DNA from: CAZGUX01 sp964529305
GTDB lineage: Bacteria > Acidobacteriota > Terriglobia > Bryobacterales > Bryobacteraceae
Assembly: GCA_964529305.1 (NCBI GenBank)
Contig: CAZGUX010000310.1
Coordinates: 1-64,000, forward strand
Direction: 5' to 3'
Length of the DNA stretch: 64,000 bases
Shown piece by piece: positions 44,871 through 54,200 of the stretch (positions are counted from its first letter, which is position 1; each line of letters starts with the position of its first letter). Below the pieces are notes generated by a model, which had not been told where the DNA came from, did no database searches, and was given only the letters and a program-made list of their open reading frames with translations. Position numbers and translations under genes: made by a program.

Positions 44871-45812
44871 CTAGAAGAATCCCATCAGGAAGACCACAAG
44901 GATATGTCCTCCGACCAGTAGAAGAAAGGACCAGCTAAAGGGCCGATGCACGACGTGCCACAAGTGAAACAGCCGGGCCACCCGCTGGAGGAACTGCATC
45001 TTGGCCGTCAGCCAGGCGCGGCGCTGAATCAGGGTCAACGCGTCTTCGAGTTCGGAGTGGCCGCTTCGCAGCAAACCGCCGAGGGAAGTCCAGCGCTCTC
45101 TCGAACTGAGGACGCTCCGCCGGAGTTCGGCGACGCGGAATGGCCGCGCCACGTCCAGGATGAATACGGTGACGAGGGCACGCAGCACCGACATCCGGCC
45201 GACCTCCTCGCGCGAAGGTACCCGGAACACCCGCGCCAGGACTTCGGCCCGAAACGTATCGCGCGCAAGCAACTCCGATTCAATCGCCGCGGCCTGATCC
45301 TCCAGTTCCTTCACCGACAACTCCGTGGCCGAGGCGCTGCGGGGAATCTGCGCGTACAGATAGCGGCCGACAATGCCGCTCAGCACGATGGCGATCATAA
45401 TCCAGTAGGCCAGGCCGGCAAGACCATTCAGTTTGAAGGACGAGTGCAACGTCACCAGCCAGGGAACGGATAGTCCGAACATCACGTGCACGTCGAGCCA
45501 GTTCCGCGTTTTGCCGAACCGCTGAAGGTACTTCCACCGTTTGCGCAGGGGGTACAAATAGAGGCAGAAAAAGCAGGCGGCGGCCAGGAAGCCGAGGCGA
45601 ATGCCGACGCGTCCCGACGGTCTGAATTCGCGGTGAAGGTCGTGAAAGGGCCGCTCTGCCAGCGGAGTCAGATAGTAGGTTGCTCCTGACCAGCCAATCC
45701 ATCCGACCCCTCCCGCGATCACGATGGCGACCACCGCGAGGCCCAGGGCATGAAGCCGCCGGGAACCGGAAGAGGAAGCAGAAGCAGGACGAACAGTAGC
45801 GATCGCGCTCAT
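44871..45812 (-). CDS. four-helix b-type cytochrome candidate
   Basis: 313 residues from ATG 45812 (ATGA overlap with the upstream gene). Helices lie at about 22-48, 70-88, 108-150 (long, with a break) and 285-312, with a charged, helical cytoplasmic middle (160-280). Two helices each carry a His pair spaced 14 residues: H109/H123 (DVH...TLHSSF) and H289/H303 (VVHRPF...GGHILV). This is the spacing of two stacked haems b in cytochrome b561/ferric-reductase-type bundles. It is a good candidate for the inner-membrane quinol oxidase step feeding the secreted cytochromes. No exact family is recognised. Confidence 0.7.
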   Translation of the reverse strand: MSAIATVRPASASSSGSRRLHALGLAVVAIVIAGGVGWIGWSGATYYLTPLAERPFHDLHREFRPSGRVGIRLGFLAAACFFCLYLYPLRKRWKYLQRFGKTRNWLDVHVMFGLSVPWLVTLHSSFKLNGLAGLAYWIMIAIVLSGIVGRYLYAQIPRSASATELSVKELEDQAAAIESELLARDTFRAEVLARVFRVPSREEVGRMSVLRALVTVFILDVARPFRVAELRRSVLSSRERWTSLGGLLRSGHSELEDALTLIQRRAWLTAKMQFLQRVARLFHLWHVVHRPFSWSFLLLVGGHILVVFLMGFF

Positions 45813-46615
45813 GGTTTCACGATCCCTCCCGTGCGAGTTGCCGTACTCACCTCAAAACGCCGGTAGGCAGTGAAGTCGTGAGTATTGCGCCAGTGTTGCC
45901 GGCGCGTGTGTACCTCGACCGCGGCGGTCCGGGGCAGCCACAGAGACTGATGGTCCAACCCGAAGGTCACCGGCTCATAGCGCGCCTCAGCCTCCAGCCC
46001 CACCAGTCCAATGTCCTCGAGCGGTTCCTGTAACTCCGCATGGATGCGGGACACCATGCCGGTATCGGGGTCGATCCAGGCGGTGCCCCGCCAGGCAATC
46101 GGATACTCGCGCCCGCGCACTTCCAAAAGCGTGGGCGAGGGGGTTCCCGGCTGATGCTCGAACGCGATCACCTGTTGGGGTTTTTCTCCTCCGGGATCGG
46201 GCTGCAACAGCCGGTACCGGAAACTCCGGTGAAAATGAGGGTGAAGCACCAGCAACAGGGTGGCGAAACCGCTGGTGGCCAGCAGCGGTTGAGCGGGCTC
46301 CTTTTGCGGTTTGCCCTTTTCCAGCCTCGACTCGTTCACGCCGAAGTCGCTTCCGGCCGCGTCCACCAGAATCAAATAGTCGTACGCGGACTGCCGGCGC
46401 GACAATACCTTCTTCCCTTCCCCAAGCCGCATTTGGGCGAGATTCTCGGTGCACGTCATGGCGGGTAATTCCTCGACAAAGCGCTCGACACGGCGCGACG
46501 AGAGAGCGAGCCACTGGTCAAGGCCGGGTTCCGCGGCCAGCGTCGTCACCGCCACCAGCAGGGGCAACAATCGCTTACTCCATTCGATAGCCAAGAGTGA
46601 TGAACATCTGATCAT
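45809..46615 (-). CDS. secreted protein of unknown function in cytochrome operon
   Basis: 268 residues from ATG 46615. A TTG at 46568-46570, preceded by GGAGTAAGCGA, is an alternative that leaves a 4-bp gap after the barrel gene. The signal region is LLPLLVAVTTLAAEPG. The domain reads like an outer-membrane lipoprotein-sorting or carrier fold: EELPAMTCTENLAQM, LEKGKPQKEPAQPLLATSGFATLLLVL, IAWRGTAWIDPDTGMVSRIHAELQEP, RYEPVTFGLDHQSLWLPRTAAVEV. I do not recognise a named family. The operon position suggests an assembly or scaffold factor. Confidence 0.7.
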   Translation of the reverse strand: MIRCSSLLAIEWSKRLLPLLVAVTTLAAEPGLDQWLALSSRRVERFVEELPAMTCTENLAQMRLGEGKKVLSRRQSAYDYLILVDAAGSDFGVNESRLEKGKPQKEPAQPLLATSGFATLLLVLHPHFHRSFRYRLLQPDPGGEKPQQVIAFEHQPGTPSPTLLEVRGREYPIAWRGTAWIDPDTGMVSRIHAELQEPLEDIGLVGLEAEARYEPVTFGLDHQSLWLPRTAAVEVHTRRQHWRNTHDFTAYRRFEVSTATRTGGIVKP

Positions 46616-48236
46616 AGAGCTGAATCTGTCCCCGGTAGCTGAGCCATCCGGCGGTGATGAAATAGTGCCGCCCGAACATCCAATCGAGCTGGCTGTTCAC
46701 GAAGCGAGCGTGGGTTTGAGCCGAGAGCGGCGAGACGTACTGCTGCTGGCCGACCTGCAGGTCGAGGCGAAGGTTTGCGCCGAGTTCGCGCATCCAGCCG
46801 ATGGTCTCGTAGGAGCCGCTGCCAAAGGAGCTATTGAACCGGTTGCGCCGGTATTCGACGCGGCCGTCTAGCCACGGAAGGTGCTTCCAGCCGATGGAAT
46901 ACATGTAGTTGAGCGCGGCGCGGGCTTCGCCCTCCCGGGTGTTGCGGCCGACATTGGTGGAGAGCATCAGGTGGCTCCAGGGTTCCAGGCGCACCCCGCC
47001 GCTAAATCCCTCAAACAGCAATTTGTCGACGAGTCCGGTGCCGATCAGGCGCTGGTCGAAGCTGGGTACCCCGCGAAAGTAGTTGTGGTTCACATCAAAG
47101 GCCACGCGCTGGTGGGGTTGCAGACGCACCGTGAGAAAGCTGCGGCTTAACTGCGCGCCGGTGGCGCCGTTCATCAGCACCGGGCTGCGGCGATCGGTTT
47201 CCAGGTTATGCAGGACCGAGAAGACGGGCCCGGCATAGAGCGCATTCTCGAGAAAGAGGAACTGGCGCTCAGGGCGTCCATGGACGCGGGTGAAGGCCGC
47301 ACCTACGGTACCTGTCCAGCGGACGTTTTCGTACGATCCCTTCTCGAAACTCGTGAACGCCCCGGCCATCTGGCGGTTGGGGTCGTAGTTCCACTGCGTC
47401 GGATCGGGCGTGGTTCCGGCAAAGACGCCCGCGGTCACGCCCTCACGCAGGCGGCGTGCGGCATACCCGCCGTCCAGGGTGCTGAGGCTGGACGCCCACG
47501 GGAGCAGCATGCGGCCAAAGCCGAACTGGTTGCGGGATCGCGGATTGTTGTAGAACATGCCGAGGTGATAGGTACGGCTCAGCAGGTCGGTGAGGGTCTC
47601 GGTCCGTGCCCCGTGGCGAGAGGTCATGCGGCCTCGCCAGTAACCCGTCAGGTTCCAATAGGTACCCTCGATGCGGGTCCAATCGGCACGAACAATGGCT
47701 CCCTGCTGTTGAGAGGACGAGCCGGAATCGCCCCGGTCTACGATCGTATTCATCTCAAAGCCGACGCGGCCTCGCAAGCGGCCTTCTTCGGACAATGGCG
47801 GCCGAGGCACGTACTCCCGCACTTCCTCCTCCAGCGGATCACCGGAGGTGAAGCGAATCACCTGTGCGTAGCGCGAGCGATTCCTGGCAAGACGCAGGCG
47901 CTGGATTACCTCCGCGTCGCCGGTGACCAGTTCCGCCTGGTCGCCCGGTTCGGGAGAAAGAACCGAAGAGCGGATCTCGCAGAGCGCCGACTGCGTGGCG
48001 ACGGAGACGATCTCGGCGGTTCCCACCAGGCGCTCGGCCATCTTGGCGTCTCCCGGAGCCAGCCGTTTGAGCACCACCTTCATCCCCTCGGCGAGGCCGG
48101 CTGAGGTTCCCGCGTCGATGTAGACCACGCCTTGAGCCACCTGTTTGACGCGAAAGCGGGTGGGGCTTTCCGGCGGCGCCTGCCCCCAGACGCTCGGGAC
48201 GAATACGGTCCAAAAGATGATCTGATGAACCCGCAT
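46575..48236 (-). CDS. outer-membrane beta-barrel protein (porin-cytochrome partner candidate)
   Basis: 553 residues from ATG 48236; its start overlaps the giant cytochrome stop as TGATG. A signal peptide (QIIFWTVFVPSVWGQ) and a small N-terminal domain (FRVKQVAQGVVYIDAGTSAGLAEGMKVVL, about 25-110) precede many alternating strands: FGFGRMLLPWASS, LNYMYSIGWKHLPW, HYFITAGWLSYRGQIQLYDQMFITLGYRME. No CXXCH is present. It fits the barrel through which an extracellular cytochrome chain passes electrons, as in MtrB/PioB/OmbB porins, though sequence homology is not claimed. Confidence 0.75.
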   Translation of the reverse strand: MRVHQIIFWTVFVPSVWGQAPPESPTRFRVKQVAQGVVYIDAGTSAGLAEGMKVVLKRLAPGDAKMAERLVGTAEIVSVATQSALCEIRSSVLSPEPGDQAELVTGDAEVIQRLRLARNRSRYAQVIRFTSGDPLEEEVREYVPRPPLSEEGRLRGRVGFEMNTIVDRGDSGSSSQQQGAIVRADWTRIEGTYWNLTGYWRGRMTSRHGARTETLTDLLSRTYHLGMFYNNPRSRNQFGFGRMLLPWASSLSTLDGGYAARRLREGVTAGVFAGTTPDPTQWNYDPNRQMAGAFTSFEKGSYENVRWTGTVGAAFTRVHGRPERQFLFLENALYAGPVFSVLHNLETDRRSPVLMNGATGAQLSRSFLTVRLQPHQRVAFDVNHNYFRGVPSFDQRLIGTGLVDKLLFEGFSGGVRLEPWSHLMLSTNVGRNTREGEARAALNYMYSIGWKHLPWLDGRVEYRRNRFNSSFGSGSYETIGWMRELGANLRLDLQVGQQQYVSPLSAQTHARFVNSQLDWMFGRHYFITAGWLSYRGQIQLYDQMFITLGYRME

Positions 48237-51200
48237 CAGTGGCTCCCTGTCGGATGACACTGGTAACAACTCGCGCTGGCATAGACGTAGTTCCGTATGC
48301 CCCGGTGCTTGTTGTCCATGTCGGTCTTGTTGTGTTTGTGGCAGTCGATACAACTGAATACGGCGTAGCTCGATGGATTGCGGTGACAGTCGTTGCAGGT
48401 AGTCCAGGCGTTCTGATGTGCGCCGGTGTAAATGGGGAACTTGTGAGTAAACCGCGCGCCCTTCCATTGCGTGGTGGTGTGGCACGTGGTGCACGTCGTG
48501 GGGAATCCAGCCGTGCGGTGGTTCGGATTGCTGACGGTGTCGTATGCGGTCTTGTGGCACGCGTAGCAGTCGGTGGGCGTGCCGGCAAATCGTCCCCCGA
48601 CGTGGCAGAGAGAACAGGTGACCGTGACGTGCGCGCCGGTCAGCGGGAAGCGGGTGTTGGCGTGATTGAAGGTCGCCGGCTTCCAGACGCTGGTCGAATG
48701 GCAGATGGAGCAATCCCGGGGGAATCCGGCGGCGACGTGATTGGGACTGGTGACCGCGTTGTACCTGGCCAGGTGACAGCCGTCGCAGGTCCGGAGCGTC
48801 CCTCTGAACACGTTGTTGACATGGCACTGAGAGCATTGCAGAGACGTGTGGGCGCCCGTCAGCGGGTAGGTGGTCGCGGTGGAGTGATTGAAGGTCGCGC
48901 CCCTCCACTGCGTGGTCGTATGGCACACGGCGCAGTCTTTCGGGAAGGCGGCCGCGACGTGATTGGGATTGGTCGTGGCGTTGTACTTCGCCAGATGGCA
49001 ACCGTCGCACGTGCGCAAAGTGCCCCTGAAGACGTTGTTGACATGACACTGAGCACATTGAGCCGACGTGTGCGCTCCGGTCAGCGGGAAGGTCGTGGCG
49101 GTCGAGTGGTTGAAGGTCGCGCCCTTCCATTGCGTGGTGGTGTGGCACGTGTTACAGGTCTTTTGGAAGCCGGACGTCACGTGATTCGGGTTGGTGGCGG
49201 CGTTGTAGTTGGCCAGATGGCAGGCGTCACAACTCTGCGGCGTGCCGCCGTACACTCCGTTCTTATGACATTGCGCGCACTGAACGGAAGTGTGGGCGCC
49301 GGTCAGCGGGAAGCGAGTAGTCGAGTGGTTAAACGTCGCGCCTTTCCATTGCGTGGTGGTGTGGCACGAATTGCAGGTCTTGGGGAATCCGGCGGCGACG
49401 TGGCTGGGATTGGTGGTGGCGTTGTAATTGGCCAGGTGACAGCCGTCGCAGGTCTGCGGCGTGCCCGCGAAGACGCCATTTTTGTGGCACTGTGCGCACT
49501 GAACCGAGGTGTGTGCGCCGGACAGGGGGAACCGCGTCGTCGAGTGGTTGAACGTCGCGCCTCTCCATTGCGTGGTGGTGTGGCAAGTGGTACATGTCTT
49601 GGGGAACCCGGCGGTGACGTGGTTGGGGTTGGTGGTCGCGTTGTAGTTGGCCAGGTGACAGCCGTCGCAGGTCTGCGGTGTGCCCGCATAGGTTCCGTTT
49701 TTGTGGCATTGCGCGCACTGAACGGATGTGTGGGCGCCGGTCAGGGGGAACCGCGTGGTCGAGTGGTTGAAGGTCGCGCCCTTCCATTGCGTGGTGGTGT
49801 GGCACGTGTTACAGGTCTTTGGGAATCCGGCCGCGACGTGGTTGGGATTGGTGGTGGCATTGTAGTTCGCCAGGTGGCAGCCGTCGCACGACTGCGGCGT
49901 ACCGGCAAACACGCCATTTTTGTGACATTGGGCGCACTGGACGGAGGTGTGAGCGCCCGTCAGCGCAAAGCGCGTCGTCGAGTGGTTGAACGTCGCGCCC
50001 TTCCACTGAATGGTCGTGTGACACGTATTGCAGGTCTTGGGGAATCCGGCAGTGACGTGATTCGGATTCGTGGCCGCGTTATAGTTCGCCAGGTGGCAAC
50101 CGTCGCAGTTCGGTGAGGTTCCCGCGTAGACTCCGTTCTGGTGGCATTGCGCGCATTGCACGGAGGTGTGAGCGCCCGTCAGCGGGAAGCGCGTGGTGGA
50201 GTGGTTGAAGGTCGCGCCCTTCCACTGCGCCGTCGTGTGACAGGTATTGCACGTCTTGGGGAATCCGGCGGCCACGTGATTCGGATTCGTGGTAGCCGTG
50301 TAGTTCGCCAGATGGCAGCCGTCGCAGGTCTGCGGCGTTCCCGCGTAGACCCCGTTCTTATGGCATTGCGCGCATTGGACGGAGGTATGGGCGCCGGTCA
50401 GGGGGAACCGCGTGGTCGAGTGATTGAACGTCGCACCCTTCCACTGGGTCGTGGAATGGCAGGTATTGCAGGTCTTGGGGAATCCGGAGGCGACGTGGTT
50501 CGGATTGGTCGTTGCGTTGTAGTCGGCCACGTGGCACGAATCGCAGTTCTGCGGCGTTCCCGCATAGACCCCATTCTTGTGGCACTGCGCGCATTGCGTG
50601 GAGGTGTGAGCGCCCATCAGCGGGAAGCGCGTGGCGGAGTGGTTGAAGGTCGCGCCCTTCCACTGGATGGTCGTGTGGCAGGTCTGGCAGGTCTTGGGGA
50701 AGCCCGCGGCAGTGTGATTCGGGTTGGTGGTCGCGTTATACGTGGCCAGGTGACAGCCATCGCAGGTTTGCGGCGTCCCCGCAAACACTCCGTTCTTGTG
50801 ACATTGCGCGCACTGAACGGACGTGTGGGCGCCGGTCAACGCAAAGCGGGTCGTCGAGTGGTTGAACGATGCGCCCTTCCACTGGATCGTGGTGTGACAG
50901 GTGTTGCACGTCTTGGGGAACCCCGCGGTGACGTGATTGGGATTGATGGTCGCGTTGTAATTTACCAAATGGCACGACTCGCAGGATTGCGGCGTGCCGG
51001 AATAAGTGCCGTTCTTGTGACATTGAGCGCACTGGACCGAGGTGTGCGCTCCCGTCAACGGGAAGCGGGTAGTCGAATGGTTGAAGGCCGCGCCTTTCCA
51101 CTGAATCGTCGTATGGCAGGTATTGCAGGTTTTCGGGAATCCGGCGGCGGCGTGATTCGGGTTGGTGGTCGCGTTATAGGCCGCCAGGTGACAGCCATCG

Positions 51201-54200
51201 CAATTCTGCGGCGTCCCCGCAAACACGCCGTTCGTGTGGCACTGCGCACACTGGACCGAGGTGTGGGCCCCGGTCAGTGGGAAGCGCGTGGTGGAGTGGT
51301 TGAACGTCGCGCCCTTCCATTGCGCCGTCGTGTGGCAGGTCGCGCATGTCTTCGGGAATCCGGCGGCGGCGTGATTCGGATTTGTCGTGCGAGTGTACGC
51401 GTCCAGGTGGCAGGACTCGCAGGATTGCGGCGTGCCGGAATAAATGCCGTTCTTGTGGCACTGGGCGCACTGGACCGACGCGTGGGCGCCCGTCAGGGCG
51501 AAGCGTGTCGTCGAGTGGTTGAACACCGCGCCCTTCCACTGCGTGGTGGTATGGCACGTGTTGCAGGTCTTGGGGAAACCGGCCGAGACGTGATTCGGGT
51601 TGGTGGTCCGGTTGAAGGCGTCGAGGTGACAGCTTTCGCACGACTGCGGCGTACCCGTGTAGGTTCCGGTCTTGTGACATTGCGCGCACTGGACAGACGT
51701 GTGCGATCCGGTCAACGGGAACTGGGTGTTGTTGTGGTTGAAGACCGCGCCCTTCCATTGTGTGGTCGTGTGGCAGGTCTGACAGGCTTTGGGGAATCCC
51801 GCCGAAACATGGTTGGGGTTCGTGGTCCGGTTGAAAGCGTCAATGTGGCAGCTTTCGCACGACTGCGGCGTGCCGGAATACGCGCCGTTCTTATGGCACT
51901 GCGCGCACTGGACCGACGTGTGCGCGCCCGTGAGCGGGAAGCGGGTTGTGGCGTGATTGAAAGTCGCGCCTTTCCACTGGATGGTTGTATGGCAGGTTTG
52001 GCAAGTCTTGGGGAATCCGGCGGCCACGTGATTCGGGCTCGTCGTCCGGTTGAACGCGTCCAGATGGCAGGTTTCACAAGCCTGCGAGGTTCCCGAATAC
52101 GTCCCGTTCCTGTGGCATTGCGCGCACTGGACCGACGTGTGGGCCCCGGTCAGCGGGAAACGCGTGGCCGAGTGGTTGAACAGGGCGCCCTTCCACTGCG
52201 TGGTGGTGTGGCATGTCTGGCAGGTTTTGGGGAAACCGGCAGCCGCGTGATTCGGACTGGTGGTCTTGTTGAACGCCTCGATGTGGCAGCTTTCGCACGA
52301 TTGGGGCGTTCCGGCGTAGCTCCCGTTCTGATGGCACTGGACGCACTGCGCGGAACCGTGCGCGCCCGTCAGGGCAAACCGCGTGGCCGAATGGTCGAAA
52401 CGCGCTCCCTTCCATTGGGAAGTCGAGTGGCAGAGCGCGCAGTTCTTCGGGAACCCGCCGGCGGCATGATTCGGCTCGGTGACACGGTTGTAGGCGTCCA
52501 GGTGGCAGGAGTCGCAGGATTGTGAGGTACCGGCAAAGACGCTGTTCTTGTGGCATTGTGCGCACTGCGTCGAAGTGTGCGCTCCGGTCAGGGGGAACCG
52601 CGTCGTCGAGTGGTTGAACACCGCGCCTTTCCACTGCGCGGTCGTGTGGCAGGTCTGGCACGTTTTGGGGAAACCGGCCGCGACGTGATTGGGGTTGGCT
52701 GTCATGTTGAACGCGTCGAGATGACAGCTTTCACACGCCTGCGGCGTGCCGGTGTAGACGCCGTTCCTGTGGCATTCAACGCATTGAACGGAACCGTGCG
52801 CTCCGGTCAAGGGGAAGCGCGTCATCGAGTGATTGAACACCGCCCCCTTCCATTGCGACGTGGTGTGGCAGGTCTGGCACGTCTTGGGGAATCCGGCCGC
52901 GACGTGATTGGGGCTGGTGGTCTTGTTGAAGACGTCCAGGTGGCAGCTTTCGCATGACTGCGGCGTGCCGGAGAACACGCCGTTCTTGTGACACTGCCCG
53001 CATTGGACGGAAGTATGAGCACCTGTAAGCGGGAAGTGCGTGGCCGAATGGTTGAACGCCGCGCCCCTCCATTGGGTGGTTGTGTGGCACGTGCCGCATG
53101 CTTTGGGGAATCCGGCCGCGGGGTGATTCGGATTGGTCGTGCGGTTGAAGGCATCCAGGTGGCAGCCTTCGCACGACTGCGGCGTGCCCGTGTACGTTCC
53201 GTTCTGGTGGCACTGGGCGCACTGGACGGAACTGTGCGCGCCGGTTAACGGGAAGCGCGTGGCCGAGTGGTTGAATACCACGCCCTTCCATTGGCTGGTA
53301 GTATGGCAGACCGTGCAGTTCTTGGGGAACGCGGCCGCGACGTGGTTCGGATTCGTGGTCTGGTTGTACGCGCCGATGTGGCAGTTCTCACAGGACTGCG
53401 GGGTGCCGGCGAAGACGCCGTTCCTGTGACATTGGCCGCACTGGACCGAGGTGTGCGCGCCGGTGAGCGGATAACGGGTGGTCGAGTGATTGAACGCCGC
53501 GCCTCGCCATTGCGCCGTGGTGTGGCACGTCGTGCAGTTCTTCGGAAAACCCGCGCTCACGTGGTTGGGGTTCGTGGTGCGATTGAAGGCATCGAGATGA
53601 CAGGTCTCGCAACTGAGGGGCGTACCGGCGAAGGTCCCGTTCTTGTGGCATTGGGCGCACTGCACGGAACCATGCGCGCCGGTCAGCGCGAAGCGCGTGG
53701 ACGAGTGATTGAACTGCCCACCCTTCCACTGGCTCGTCGTGTGGCAGAGCGCGCAGTTCTTTGAGAAGTTCGCGCTGACGTGATTCGGGTTCGTGGCCCG
53801 GTTGAACGCGTCCAGATGGCAGCCTTCGCACGTCTGCGCCGTACCGGCAAACACATTGTTCTTGTGACATTGCCCGCACTGCACCGTGTTGTGCGCGCCG
53901 GTGAGCGGGAAATGCGTCGTCGCGTGGTTGAACACAGCCCCCTTCCACTGCGCGGTCGTGTGGCAGACGGCACACGTCTTCGGGAAGCCGGCCGTGACGT
54001 GATTGGGATTCACGGTCTTGTTGAACGCCTCGAGATGACAGTTCTCGCATGATTGCGGCGTGCCGGTGAACACGCCGTCCTTGTGGCATTGGGCGCACTG
54101 GACCGAACCGTGGGCCCCGGTCAGCGGGAAGCGGGTGGCCGAGTGGTTGAACTGAGCGCCTCTCCATTGACTGGTGGCGTGGCAGGAGTTGCAGGTCTTG

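Noticed and set aside
46575..49148. Barrel gene extended upstream to 49148
   Set aside because: The extension translates the cytochrome repeat in a wrong frame; the true signal peptide starts at 48236 and overlaps the cytochrome stop.
48239..52525. Long plus-strand open frames of 625 and 794 codons opposite the giant cytochrome
   Set aside because: They are antisense shadows of the 219-bp repeat: the same repeated residues recur every 73 codons with no signal peptide, domain or ribosome-binding site.
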